From Verrucomicrobiia bacterium (GTDB taxonomy: Bacteria; Verrucomicrobiota; Verrucomicrobiia; Verrucomicrobiales; DEV007): a DNA stretch of 64,000 bases. The stretch is from NCBI GenBank assembly GCA_030427505.1, contig JAUICH010000012.1, forward strand, positions 62,001-126,000, read 5' to 3'. The notes beneath the pieces were generated by a model. The model had not been told where the DNA came from. It searched no databases and saw only the letters and a program-made list of their open reading frames with translations. The position numbers were made by a program, and so were the translations under genes. Within the stretch, counting starts at the first letter, position 1, and each line of letters opens with the position of its first letter. Of the stretch, positions 50,733 to 60,094 are shown piece by piece.

Positions 50733-53700
50733 ATGGAGAAACTTCCGGCCTCCCCAATCGCGGTAATCTCCCTCTGCTTAGGCGTGGGAATCTTCATCGC
50801 GGCGCCCCAACTTTCCCGCGCGGCGGAGTTTGAGAAAGACATCCGCCCCCTTCTGGAGGCCCGCTGCCTGAAGTGCCATGGCAAAGACGCCCAAAAAAGC
50901 GGTCTCCGCCTGGACAGCATGACCGGCGCCCTGCGCGGTGGCGACTCCGGCGAAAAAGCCATCGTCCCCGGCGACAGCACCGCCAGCCACTTGATCGAAT
51001 TGGTCACGACCCAGGACGAAGAACACCGCATGCCGCCGAAAGGCGACGCCCTTACCCCCGCTGAAGTGGCCGCGCTCCAGGCATGGATCGACGACTCGCC
51101 CCAATGGCAACCCGCCCTGGCCGAGGTGGAGGCCACCACCGTCCGCCACTGGTCTTTCAAACCCGTCACCCGCCCGGAGCCGCCCCAAAGCGCCCTTCTG
51201 GCTCAAACGGGTTCAGAAAATCCCATCGATGCCTTCATCGCCGCCCGTCTCGAAACCGCCGGTCTGTCTTTCAACCCGCTCGCGGACCGCGCCACCCTCA
51301 TCCGGCGGCTTTACCTGGACATGACGGGACTGCTGCCCTCGCCAGAGGCGGTCGCGTCCTTTGTCGCGGACGAGTCGCCCCTCGCCTGGGAACACCTGGT
51401 GGACGAAATCCTGGCCAGCCCCCACTACGGCGAGCGCTGGGCCCGCCACTGGCTGGACGTGGTGCGCTACGCGGACAGCCACGGCTTCGAGACCAACTGG
51501 GAACGCCCCAACGCCTACCCCTACCGGGACTACGTCATCCGCGCCTTCAATGACGACAAGCCCTACGACCGCTTCGTGTTCGAGCAACTCGCCGGAGACA
51601 CCGTGGGCGAAGATGCCGCCACCGGCTTCCTTGTGGCCGGACCCTGGGACCGGGTAAAGGGGAAAGACCCGCTCCTGCGGCTCCAGCAGCGTTCGGATGA
51701 ACTGAATGACATCGTCGGCACCACCGGGACCGCTTTCCTGGGCCTGACCATGGCGTGCGCGCGTTGCCACAATCATAAGTTCGATCCCGTTTCCCAGAAG
51801 GACTACTACTCCATGGTGTCCGTTTTCGAAGGCGTCACTCACGCCGAGCGTCCCCTGCGCGACGCGGAACGGGACGCGGAGCGGAAACAGCAGATCAAAG
51901 ACCTGAGCCGCGAACTCTCCCCCGTGCTCGACCAGCTTAGCCGCTACCAACCGAAGGCCCGGCTCACCCGCACCTTCCTGGTGGACGACTCCGGGCCCTT
52001 CGCCGAAACGCCGGACCAGCGCGGCGTCATTGTCCTCACCCCAACCAAAAGCTCCAAACCGCTGGATTACGAACCCGGAAAAAACCGGGGCGAGTTTGAC
52101 GACCCCGGCGATACCCGCCGCCTGCCGAACGTGGGCCAAAGCTATCAGCACTGGGCCGGCGTGGCGGAGCCGGGACAGGACCTCCTGGCCTGGCAGCCCG
52201 CCACCGCGGGCCGCTACCGCGTCTGGCTTTCCTGGGGCCGCTACTCCAGCCACGCCAAAGACGCCCGCTACATTCTGGACCGCGATGGCGACCTGAACAC
52301 ACGGGATGATCAGAAAGAAATCGCCTCAGTCGATCAACGCTACTTCTCGGACGGCACGGGCGATTTGGAGACGCGAAAGCTCTGGAGCGGGTTCCACAAC
52401 GCGGGCGTCCATGAACTGACTGCCGCCTCCCGGATCGTCCTCCGCCAAGGGGACAAAGGCGGCGCCACCACGGCAGACACCCTGCTCTTCGAGGAAGTGC
52501 CCACCGCCGGCGAAAGCGGAAAAGACACCTCGCCTCCGCACGCGCCCCACCTCCGCTCGCCCGTTACCCACCTCGCGAACGAGGAAAGCTTTGCTCCCGT
52601 GGAAGCCCGCTTCGTGCGCTTTACCGCCACTGAAGTGACCCGCGGCATGGAGCCCTGCCTGGACGAGTTGGAAATCTATTCCCCGGATCACCCCGCCCGG
52701 AACCTCGCTCTCGCTTCCGGCGGCGCCGTCGCCACGGCTTCCAGCGAATACCCTAACAATACCAAACACCGTGTCTCCCACATCAACGACGGCGTCTATG
52801 GGAACGAACACTCGTGGATCTCCCGCGAGAAAAACGGCGGCTGGATCCAGATCGAACTCCCCCGGACCGAGCGGATCGGCCGCATCCTCTGGGGCCGCGA
52901 CCGGGGTGGCGAAGAAAAGGAATACAACGACCGCCTGGCCCTCGCCTACCGCGTGGAAGTCTCAACCGACGGGAAAGCCTGGCAGACCGTGGCCCATTCT
53001 GGGGATCGCCTTGCCGATGCCTTCCGGGAACGGTTTCCCACCGTCCTCACCGTCGCCAATCTGGCGGATCAAGATGGACCGCTCCTCAGCGAGTTGATCG
53101 AAAGGCAGGCCCGCCTTGAAAAACAGATCGCCGAGCTGAGCCGCAAACCCATGGTCTACGCCGGCAAGTTCCAAGAACCGGAACCCACTAAGCGTCTCTT
53201 CCGTGGCGACGTCACCCAGCCCCGCGAAATCGTCGCCCCGGAGGCCATCGAATTCATGGCGGACGACTTGGACGCTTTCCACCTCCCCCCGGACGCGCCA
53301 GAGCAGGAACGCCGCGTGGCTTTGGCAAACTGGATCATCCAGCCGGACCATCCCCTCACCGCCCGCGTCATGGTGAACCGGCTCTGGCACTACCACTTCG
53401 GACGCGGCATCGTGGCCACGCCCTCGGACTTCGGCGCCATGGGCTTTGCCCCCACCCACCCGGAACTGCTCGACTGGCTGACCAGCGAGTTCACCGCCCA
53501 GGGCTGGTCCGTAAAGCACCTGCAACGGCTCATCCTCACCTCCCACACCTACCAACAGTCCAGCCGCCCGGAAAAAGACGGCATGGCCCAGGACGCCCAG
53601 GGTCTGCTCCTCTGGCGTTTCCCGCCGCGCCGCCTGGAAGCCGAAGCCATCCGGGACAACATCCTGCTCGTCAGCGGTTCACTGGACCAGACCATGTATG

Positions 53701-54143
53701 GCCCCGGCTTCCTCCTCTTCGAGCCCAATGACAACTACTCTCGCAACTGGGTGCCCAAAGACAGCTTCGAGCCCAGCGACATGCGCCGCATGATCTACAC
53801 CCTGAAGCTGCGGATGGAAAACGACGCCGTATTCGGCGCCTTCGACTGCCCCGACGCCGGGCAGATCGCCCCCGCCCGCAGCCGTTCCACCACCCCCATC
53901 CAGGCCCTGAACCTGTATAACAGCGGCTTCATGATCGACCAGGCCGAAGCCTTCGCCTCCCGCGTGGAAAACGAAACCGGGCCCTCCCCTTCTGCCCAGG
54001 CCGCGCGGTGTTTTGAACTCACCCTCGGTCGCACGCCCAGCCCGGAAGAAAGCATCGAAGCCGCCTCCCTCGTCGAAGAACACGGCCTCGTCAGTCTCTG
54101 CCGCGCCCTCTACAACGCGAATGGGTTTCTGTTCATCGAATGA
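50733..54143 (+). CDS. Planctomycete-type cytochrome c, DUF1549 and DUF1553 protein with discoidin-like insert
   Basis: A 1136-residue exported protein. Residues about 31-110 are a Planctomycete-type cytochrome c domain with CLKCHG (45-50) and a later RMPPKGDALTPAEV. DUF1549 spans about 145-350 (FIAARLETAGLSFNPLADRA, WLDVVRYADSHGFE). An insert from about 400 to 790 holds a beta-sandwich (WQPATAGRYRVWLSWGRY) and then an F5/8 discoidin-like domain (NLALASGGAVATASSEYPNN, WIQIELPRTERIGRILWG). DUF1553 occupies about 855-1110 (ARVMVNRLWHYHFGRGIVAT, FDCPDAGQIAPARSRSTTPI). These proteins come with DUF1501 partners, as here. The natural substrate of the pair is not known. Confidence 0.9.
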   Translation: MEKLPASPIAVISLCLGVGIFIAAPQLSRAAEFEKDIRPLLEARCLKCHGKDAQKSGLRLDSMTGALRGGDSGEKAIVPGDSTASHLIELVTTQDEEHRMPPKGDALTPAEVAALQAWIDDSPQWQPALAEVEATTVRHWSFKPVTRPEPPQSALLAQTGSENPIDAFIAARLETAGLSFNPLADRATLIRRLYLDMTGLLPSPEAVASFVADESPLAWEHLVDEILASPHYGERWARHWLDVVRYADSHGFETNWERPNAYPYRDYVIRAFNDDKPYDRFVFEQLAGDTVGEDAATGFLVAGPWDRVKGKDPLLRLQQRSDELNDIVGTTGTAFLGLTMACARCHNHKFDPVSQKDYYSMVSVFEGVTHAERPLRDAERDAERKQQIKDLSRELSPVLDQLSRYQPKARLTRTFLVDDSGPFAETPDQRGVIVLTPTKSSKPLDYEPGKNRGEFDDPGDTRRLPNVGQSYQHWAGVAEPGQDLLAWQPATAGRYRVWLSWGRYSSHAKDARYILDRDGDLNTRDDQKEIASVDQRYFSDGTGDLETRKLWSGFHNAGVHELTAASRIVLRQGDKGGATTADTLLFEEVPTAGESGKDTSPPHAPHLRSPVTHLANEESFAPVEARFVRFTATEVTRGMEPCLDELEIYSPDHPARNLALASGGAVATASSEYPNNTKHRVSHINDGVYGNEHSWISREKNGGWIQIELPRTERIGRILWGRDRGGEEKEYNDRLALAYRVEVSTDGKAWQTVAHSGDRLADAFRERFPTVLTVANLADQDGPLLSELIERQARLEKQIAELSRKPMVYAGKFQEPEPTKRLFRGDVTQPREIVAPEAIEFMADDLDAFHLPPDAPEQERRVALANWIIQPDHPLTARVMVNRLWHYHFGRGIVATPSDFGAMGFAPTHPELLDWLTSEFTAQGWSVKHLQRLILTSHTYQQSSRPEKDGMAQDAQGLLLWRFPPRRLEAEAIRDNILLVSGSLDQTMYGPGFLLFEPNDNYSRNWVPKDSFEPSDMRRMIYTLKLRMENDAVFGAFDCPDAGQIAPARSRSTTPIQALNLYNSGFMIDQAEAFASRVENETGPSPSAQAARCFELTLGRTPSPEESIEAASLVEEHGLVSLCRALYNANGFLFIE

Positions 54144-54239
54144 TTTAACGAGTTGTCTTTTTTGGTGCCGGAAACCTCCCCCCTCCGCTCTCCAACTTTC
54201 ACTCCGGATGCCCCTAACATTGACACTACTCCCAGTTTC

Positions 54240-54484
54240 CCGGGCTGAAAGCCCGGCAGCACAAAGCACAGGGTTTCAACCCTGTGTTTGCTCCTCCCGC
54301 TCCATTTTGCGGGCTGAAGGCCCGCTCGCGAACGCCCTCACCCCTCTTGCGGTGTCCTTCCACCAAACCGCACTCGTCATACCCGGAGAACGTCCGCTCG
54401 CGGACCTTCAGTCCGCAATCAATTGGGAAAACCTTTTCCAAGGGTTGAAACCCTTGGCTCTGTGCTCCAGGGCCTTCAGCCCTG
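54240..54484. repeat. Six-hairpin palindromic element, copy 1
   Basis: A 245 bp unit built of six short hairpins: CCGGGCTGAAAGCCCGG (54240-54256), CACAGGGTTTCAACCCTGTG (54267-54286), GCGGGCTGAAGGCCCGC (54309-54325), GCGGACCTTCAGTCCGC (54400-54416), CCAAGGGTTGAAACCCTTGG (54438-54457) and CAGGGCCTTCAGCCCTG (54468-54484). Every loop carries TGAA or TTCA. The first and last pairs are inverted copies of each other across the unit centre, making a palindrome of palindromes. It resembles REP/BIME-like elements and is not coding. Confidence 0.75.
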
Positions 54485-54530
54485 CTCTTTCACTCAACGC
54501 ATTGCTAACCTCAATATTCGCGATTTCTCA

Positions 54531-54775
54531 CCGGGCTGAAAGCCCGGCAGCACAAAGCACAGGGTTTCAACCCTGTGTTTGCTCCTCCCGCTCCATTTTG
54601 CGGGCTGAAGGCCCGCTCGCGAAGGCCCTCTTTCCTCTTGCGGTATCCTCCCACCAAACCGCCCCCGTCATACCCGGCGAACGCCTGCTCGCGGACCTTC
54701 AGCCCGCAACCAAATTGGATCACTTTTTCCAAGGGTTGAACCCCTTGGCTCTGTGCTCCAGGGCCTTCAGCCCTG
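54531..54775. repeat. Six-hairpin palindromic element, copy 2
   Basis: A second copy of the preceding element, also 245 bp, with each hairpin at a constant offset of 291 bp and only scattered base differences, some of them within the stems. The two copies are separated by 46 bp. Together they fill most of the 691 bp between the DUF1549/1553 and DUF1501 genes. Confidence 0.75.
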
Positions 54776-54834
54776 TATTTAACTAACATTTTCCCACCAC
54801 CGGCGCTGACCGTCCCACCCAACCCAATCAAAGG

Positions 54835-56343
54835 ATGAAATCCAAAGACCCGGCCCCCCATCCCGAAAACCTTTCCTCCCCAGGACGTTCGCTGCTAAAC
54901 CGGCGCGGCTTCCTGCGCCACACCGCCACCGGGCTGGGCGGCATCGCCCTGACCAATCTCCTCACCGGCGACGGCCTGCTCCACGCCTCCGGGAAAACGC
55001 CCATCCGCCCGGCCATCGATGCCGAACACCCCTTCGCCCCGCGCCGACCCCATTTCGCGCCCAAGGCGAAAAACGTCATCGTCATCTTCTGCTCCGGCGC
55101 CGTCTCCCATGTCGATACCTGGGACTACAAACCCGAACTCATCAAACGGCATGACACCCCCATGCCCGGCTCGGACAAGATCGTCACCTTCCAGGGCGAA
55201 AACGGGAACCTCATCAAGCCCCTCTACGACTTCCGCCCGCGCGGCCAGTGCGGTAAGATGACCAGCGACCTCCTCCCCCAGCTCGGCGAGCTGGCGGACG
55301 ACATCTGCTTCTTCCACTCCCTGACCAGCAAGACCAACACCCACGGTCCCGGCGAAAACTACATGTCCACCGGCTTCACCCTGGAAGGCTTCCCCTCCAT
55401 GGGCGCGTGGACGACTTACGCGTTAGGCACGGAGAACCAGAACCTGCCCTCCTACGTCGCCATCCCCGATCCGCGTGGCAATCCCCAGGCCGCCGGGAAC
55501 AACTGGGGCTCCGCCTTCCTGCCCGCCCAGTACCAGGGCACCCCCTTCTCCGGCCAGCGGCCCATCCGTTACTTGAAGACGCCCGCCAAGTTCTCCGGCG
55601 AAGCCAACCGCGACACCAGCGACTTCCTGAAGCGGCTCAACGCCCGCCATCTGGAGCAGTACCCCGGCGATACCGAACTGGCCGCCCGCATCTCCAGCTA
55701 CGAACTCGCCGCCCGCATGCAGCTTTCCATCCCCGAAGTCGCCGACCTCTCGGACGAGCCCGCCTATATCCGCCAGATGTACGGCGCCGACGATACCCAG
55801 AACGACACCCGCGCCGGTTTCGCCAAAAACTGCATCCTCGCCCGCCGCCTCATCGAACGCGGCGTGCGCTTTGTCCAGCTCTTCAACGGCGCCTACGCCA
55901 TGGGCGAAGGCGTCGGCAACTGGGACAGCCACAAGACCATCGCCGATCAGTATCCCGGCCACGGCCACGTCCTCGACCAGCCCGCCGCCGCCCTCATCAA
56001 AGACCTCAAGCAGCGCGGCCTGCTCAAGGAAACCCTCGTCGTCTGGTGCACCGAATTCGGCCGCATGCCCACCTTCCAGAAAGGCGCCTCCGGCCGCGAC
56101 CACAACCCCGCCGGCTTCACCTGCTGGATGACCGGCGCCGGCGTCCGCGCCCCCTTCACCTACGGCGCCACCGACGAGTTCGGCTGGAAAGCCCAGGAAA
56201 ACCCTCTGGAAGTGTACGACTTCCACGCCACCATTCTCCACCTCCTGGGCCTAGATCACGAACGCCTCAGTTTCTACCACAACGGCATCGAGCGCAGACT
56301 CACCAACGTCCACGGGCATGTGATTAAGGAGGCGGTGGCGTAG
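54835..56343 (+). CDS. DUF1501 protein, Tat-exported
   Basis: A 502-residue protein with a Tat-like signal ([18 protein letters not shown]). Family features are [20 protein letters not shown] near the N-terminus, [39 protein letters not shown], and the C-terminal [20 protein letters not shown] with [13 protein letters not shown]. The family belongs to the alkaline phosphatase/sulfatase superfamily by fold, but its reaction is unproven. It is encoded next to the DUF1549/1553 protein in most genomes of this superphylum and the two are assumed to work together. Confidence 0.92.
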   Translation: MKSKDPAPHPENLSSPGRSLLNRRGFLRHTATGLGGIALTNLLTGDGLLHASGKTPIRPAIDAEHPFAPRRPHFAPKAKNVIVIFCSGAVSHVDTWDYKPELIKRHDTPMPGSDKIVTFQGENGNLIKPLYDFRPRGQCGKMTSDLLPQLGELADDICFFHSLTSKTNTHGPGENYMSTGFTLEGFPSMGAWTTYALGTENQNLPSYVAIPDPRGNPQAAGNNWGSAFLPAQYQGTPFSGQRPIRYLKTPAKFSGEANRDTSDFLKRLNARHLEQYPGDTELAARISSYELAARMQLSIPEVADLSDEPAYIRQMYGADDTQNDTRAGFAKNCILARRLIERGVRFVQLFNGAYAMGEGVGNWDSHKTIADQYPGHGHVLDQPAAALIKDLKQRGLLKETLVVWCTEFGRMPTFQKGASGRDHNPAGFTCWMTGAGVRAPFTYGATDEFGWKAQENPLEVYDFHATILHLLGLDHERLSFYHNGIERRLTNVHGHVIKEAVA

Positions 56344-56491
56344 CTGCTTTCGCACAGCCACCCCGCTTAAAGCTTCAGGCGAAGAAAGAAGGTCCGCCAA
56401 GCCGCCTTGGTACCCTTTACTACACAGCAGACCATGTCGAAATCAGCCCTTTAGCCCTAACTCTTTTATTGGCTATGACCTACGAAACATC

Positions 56492-56872
56492 ATGAATCCA
56501 AGACTTCTGCTGCTGTTATTGACATTCCTCCTGGTTTCCTGCTCGCGATCCGATTCGTTTCAGAACAAGTGCATCGTGGCATTAGAAGGTGAGATTAGAA
56601 ACCATACCAGCGGCTTGACCGCAATTCTGGAAGCACTGGAAGAAGAAGACTTCGAAAAGGCCCGGCTGTTCGCGGTTATTTTACTCCAAGGCCTTCAAGA
56701 AGAAGCCGAACTCATCAAAGAATTGAGAGGCAACGATTCGTTTAGGAATTCGCAAACTTACAAAGAGGCCCAAGCGATGCTCGAGAAGAATGAATATGTT
56801 CTCAAAACGCTGGAAAACACCGGCCAGCCCTCCTACCAACGGAAAATCGTCGTTCCACAGGTTCGCCCGTAG
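56492..56872 (+). CDS. Small helical lipoprotein
   Basis: A 126-residue protein with a lipoprotein signal (MNPRLLLLLLTFLLVSC; lipidated Cys17). The rest is charged and mostly helical (GLTAILEALEEEDFEKARLF, LLQGLQEEAELIKELRG). I do not recognise a family. It lies 148 bp after the DUF1501 gene in the same direction. Confidence 0.65.
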   Translation: MNPRLLLLLLTFLLVSCSRSDSFQNKCIVALEGEIRNHTSGLTAILEALEEEDFEKARLFAVILLQGLQEEAELIKELRGNDSFRNSQTYKEAQAMLEKNEYVLKTLENTGQPSYQRKIVVPQVRP

Positions 56873-57031
56873 CCAACCTCCATCTTCTGTGATTTTACAA
56901 ACACTACCGGACTCCCTACGCAGTTACCGGTCAATCCCACACATGCCGTTCGTCATACGAAACGCGGTATTTTTCTGGTAGCCAAGGGAGATCTTCTTGA
57001 GCCCATCTTCCGCAAGCCACCCCCCGCCGCC

Positions 57032-57316
57032 GTGAGCGAAGAACCCTCCCCCACCCGGGCAAAGCCCTTGCTCAACAGCCTGGCCACCATCCTCGTCCTG
57101 GCTCTCCTCTACCTAGTGGCCTACCTGGTCATGCTCGCGCCGGCCTTTATCGTCAACCCCGCCGGAAAGGTCGTCCCCATTCCCGCCTACCGTGTGGATC
57201 ACCCCGTCATTGAAGCGGTCTTCGCTCCCGCAAACTATCTGGACCAGCACCTGTTTCGCCATCAGCAATGGACTCGCGAAAGCCCGGCCCCTGTTTTCGA
57301 CCTTCAATTGTTCTAA
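57032..57316 (+). CDS. Small membrane protein of unknown function
   Basis: A 94-residue protein with a GTG start, a polar N-terminus with Pro and Arg, and one long hydrophobic stretch (LATILVLALLYLVAYLVMLA) with a probable extracytoplasmic C-terminal part (VDHPVIEAVFAPANYLD). No family is recognised. Confidence 0.55.
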   Translation: MSEEPSPTRAKPLLNSLATILVLALLYLVAYLVMLAPAFIVNPAGKVVPIPAYRVDHPVIEAVFAPANYLDQHLFRHQQWTRESPAPVFDLQLF

Positions 57317-57470
57317 GCGTTCGGATTCCTCCTCACCGATTCCTTCAACAGCTATCCTCACAAGCCCGCCAGCTTGACCATATAGGTCCCAAAAACGAGA
57401 AGCGCCCCACCCGTCAGGGTGAGACGCCGCTCTTGGCTAACGCTTTCTTTCAGGCTACCAGACACCCGGG

Positions 57471-59138
57471 CTACAGCCCAGGCTGACACAGGCACGAAGC
57501 TTTGAGCGTCAGGTCCGCCTTGGACCAGATCTCTTCAAAGCGTGTCGAGAAAGGGACCGAATCTTCCGCCCGGCCCTGGTGTTTCAGGCTTTCCGCCAGG
57601 CCAAAGAGCGCCCAGCCATTTTCCGGACGGTGGATCAGGTCTTCCCTGTAAACTGCTTCCGCTTCCTCAAAGCGCCGCTCCTGCATGAGCGTGGCGCCCA
57701 GGGCATGCCGCACCGGCAGAATCCAGCCCGGCGGTTCGTCATACCTCAGTTGATCTTCCAGGACCACGGCGGCGCGCAGTTCGGACAGGCCGGCTTCCAC
57801 TCTGCCCTCGCGATAGGAGATCTCGCCCTCCACCATGTGCGTCACCAGGGCCAGGACATCCGCGCAGGTGTTGTTTCCCAGGATCCATTCCTCTGGCACG
57901 GCATCCCGCGCGGCCAGGAAGAGCTGCTGCTCCTCTCGGGCCGCCACCGCGTCTCCCTGAGCCGCCAGCGCAATCGCCCGGGCCGCGTGACGCAGGGCCT
58001 TGCTGAACGGCAGGTAGTCCTCCGGCTCCGGCATTTCCAGGATCTCTTCCCACCGGCCAAACCGCACCATCACTTCATACGGCATGGCGGCAAAGCCATC
58101 CGCGAAGAAGGCATTCTCCCGCAGCCAGTCCTCCGGCATTTCAGAAACCATTGCCTGGATGTGCGTCAGGGCCATTTCGCTCTGCCCCGTCATCATGGCG
58201 GCATAGGCCAGCATGTGCCGATTGTGCGCCATGTAGAGCCGGTAAAAATCCGGCTTCTGTCCCGTGGCTTCGCGGTAGGCCAGGTCAGCGCGAATGGCTT
58301 TTTCGTTCGCTGTCACGGCCTCGTGCCAGCGTCCCCGCAACACATCAATGTGGGACGGCATGTGCGTGTTGTGACCCATTCCTGGCTGCAGATTGCGAAG
58401 CCGGTCCGCCGCCGCGTCCGCCAGTTCCGGATGGGGCCCGGCTTCCACGGTGTGGATGTAGAGGTGATTCGCCAGCGGATGATCCGGGTTCAGGTTCAAG
58501 ACCGCTTCATGAACGGCGATAATCTCTTCCGTTCCCGGCTGAGGTTTCAGGTCAGCCGTCCACAGGTCCCAGGGTCGCAGGTCCATGAGCGCCTCCGCGA
58601 ACAGGGCTCCCACGTCCGCGTCTTCTGGGTAGGCTTGCCACACCTTTCTCATCGCGTCCGCGTAGGCCTGGTCCAGGGGCACCCGGTCCTCCGGCTGAGG
58701 ATTCGCGTAACGCTCGCCCAGCGCCTGGATCAGAGCCTGTTCCACGGGCTTGGACTTGGCCGCGTGCTCCCGGGCCAGGTTCAACTCCGCCCAGGCCAAT
58801 TCGGCTCGCGCCTCCGGCACCATGGGGTTGTTGATATGCGGACCGCAAGCCAGCGCAATCGCCCAGTGCGCCATGGCGCAGGACGGGTCCAGGCGAGCCG
58901 CTTCCTGGAAGGAGCGGATGGCTTCGTCGTGGTTGAACGCGTACAGAAACGCCAGCCCCTGGTCAAAGTAGCGCTGCGCTTCCGCCGAGCCCGTGGTCAC
59001 GGGCCGTGAATAGTTCCCGGTCCCCTCAAACAGAGGAACCGTCTTTTCGCCGCCCCATAACAGGCCGGAAGCCATGGGAGAAAATAAGGTCGCGCCCAGG
59101 GTCAGGACGCTCACCATGCTTCGAATCGTCTTTTTCAT
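57471..59138 (-). CDS. Exported TPR-repeat protein
   Basis: A 555-residue protein with a signal peptide (MVSVLTLGATLFSPMASGLL). It has several helical repeats of TPR type: AQRYFDQGLAFLYAFNHDEA and LRTFQ-type repeats at the start (IRSFQEAARLDPSCAMAHWA) and ERRFEEAEAVYREDLIHRPE near the end, with a long less regular middle that includes two conserved His-rich segments (GMGHNTHMPSHIDVLRG, YMAHNRHMLAYAAMM). The His segments recur in exported TPR proteins of this kind; the function is not known. Confidence 0.75.
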   Translation of the reverse strand: MKKTIRSMVSVLTLGATLFSPMASGLLWGGEKTVPLFEGTGNYSRPVTTGSAEAQRYFDQGLAFLYAFNHDEAIRSFQEAARLDPSCAMAHWAIALACGPHINNPMVPEARAELAWAELNLAREHAAKSKPVEQALIQALGERYANPQPEDRVPLDQAYADAMRKVWQAYPEDADVGALFAEALMDLRPWDLWTADLKPQPGTEEIIAVHEAVLNLNPDHPLANHLYIHTVEAGPHPELADAAADRLRNLQPGMGHNTHMPSHIDVLRGRWHEAVTANEKAIRADLAYREATGQKPDFYRLYMAHNRHMLAYAAMMTGQSEMALTHIQAMVSEMPEDWLRENAFFADGFAAMPYEVMVRFGRWEEILEMPEPEDYLPFSKALRHAARAIALAAQGDAVAAREEQQLFLAARDAVPEEWILGNNTCADVLALVTHMVEGEISYREGRVEAGLSELRAAVVLEDQLRYDEPPGWILPVRHALGATLMQERRFEEAEAVYREDLIHRPENGWALFGLAESLKHQGRAEDSVPFSTRFEEIWSKADLTLKASCLCQPGL

Positions 59139-59174
59139 GTCGTCTATACGGTGGTCAATTCTTACAACAGTTCT

Positions 59175-59241
59175 CAGTGGGAGCCGCCGCGTTGCGCGGT
59201 TTCTCCACTGCCACCCCCATAGGCGTGAGGCTCCGCCTCAC
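59175..59241. promoter_or_regulatory. Structured region upstream of the TPR gene
   Basis: CAGTGG (59175-59180) and CCACTG (59205-59210) enclose an inner hairpin CCGCG-TTG-CGCGG, and GTGAGGCTCCGCCTCAC (59225-59241) is a second perfect hairpin. Both lie 37-103 bp before the ATG at 59138, in its leader. They may be an mRNA leader structure, a binding site or small repeats. The rest of the 291 bp spacer (59139-59429) shows nothing else. Confidence 0.35.
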
Positions 59242-59429
59242 ATCGTAAGTTCGGACATTTTTCCACCGTAAGACCCAGGACCGTTACGAGTCCCATAAAG
59301 CGTAGCGGAACCACGAAAACCCAGTCTCAGCAGGGCAGACACCTTGAGGTTGTGTCCGATCACGCTGTAGGCGTGCTGGAAACGAAGAAGGTCAAAACCG
59401 CTCTCTCGCCCGCCGCGCCAACGGACGCA

Positions 59430-59993
59430 CTACATCGCCAGGAAATTCTTCAGCAACTTCTTCCCTTCCGTCGTCAAAATCGACTCCGGGTGAAACTGCA
59501 CGCCGTGAATGGGCAGCTCTTTATGGTGCAGGCCCATGATCTCTTTCTCCTCCGTCTCGGCATTGATCTCCAGGCAATCCGGTACCGTGTCGCGCTTCAC
59601 GATCAGGGAATGGTAGCGTGTCGCCTCAAACGGGTCGGGCAGCCCGGTAAATACCCCGCCGCCCTGGTGATGAATCTGGGAGGTCTTCCCGTGCATGAGC
59701 CGGTCCGCGCGCACTACTTCGCCGCCAAAGACATGCCCGATGCACTGGTGCCCCAGGCACACCCCCAGCAGGGGCGTCGTGGGGCCCAGTTGTTTGATCA
59801 CTTCGTTACTGATGCCCGCCTCCAGCGGCGTGCAGGGTCCGGGAGAAATGCAGATCCTTTCCGGCTTCTTCTTCCGGATCTCCTCCACGGTGATTTCGTC
59901 GTTCCGATAGATCTCCATCACCGCGCCCAGTTCGCCGAAGTACTGGACTAGGTTATAGGTAAACGAGTCGTAATTATCGATGATGAGGAGCAT
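59430..59993 (-). CDS. trpG: Anthranilate synthase component II / PabA (glutamine amidotransferase)
   Basis: A 187-residue class I glutamine amidotransferase, which delivers ammonia to the TrpE or PabB subunit. It opens with [20 protein letters not shown] and has the oxyanion motif ISPGPCTP, the catalytic cysteine [13 protein letters not shown] (Cys79), and the His/Glu pair in [13 protein letters not shown]. It is 101 bp downstream of trpE and in the same direction. Since no pabB gene is seen, it may serve both tryptophan and folate synthesis. Confidence 0.95.
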   Translation of the reverse strand: MLLIIDNYDSFTYNLVQYFGELGAVMEIYRNDEITVEEIRKKKPERICISPGPCTPLEAGISNEVIKQLGPTTPLLGVCLGHQCIGHVFGGEVVRADRLMHGKTSQIHHQGGGVFTGLPDPFEATRYHSLIVKRDTVPDCLEINAETEEKEIMGLHHKELPIHGVQFHPESILTTEGKKLLKNFLAM

Positions 59994-60094
59994 CGCCCGC
60001 CGTGGTGAAAAGAGTGAGAGATCAGTAAAGATTAGTCGAAAAGCCGGATTCGGAAATTACACATCGCCGCGCGCCCACGGCGTGAATGTCGAGT

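Noticed and set aside
54240-54775. CRISPR array
   Set aside because: There are only two long units, each made of different hairpins, without constant short repeats and unique spacers, and no cas genes are nearby.
54226-54861. Short minus-strand frames encoding repeated Ala/Cys/Arg-rich peptides over the hairpin elements
   Set aside because: Their similarity to each other comes only from the duplicated palindromic DNA; there is no start signal or fold.
57579-59009. A 476-codon plus-strand frame opposite the TPR gene
   Set aside because: The product is basic, low-complexity and without a fold; the minus-strand gene has a signal peptide and repeats.
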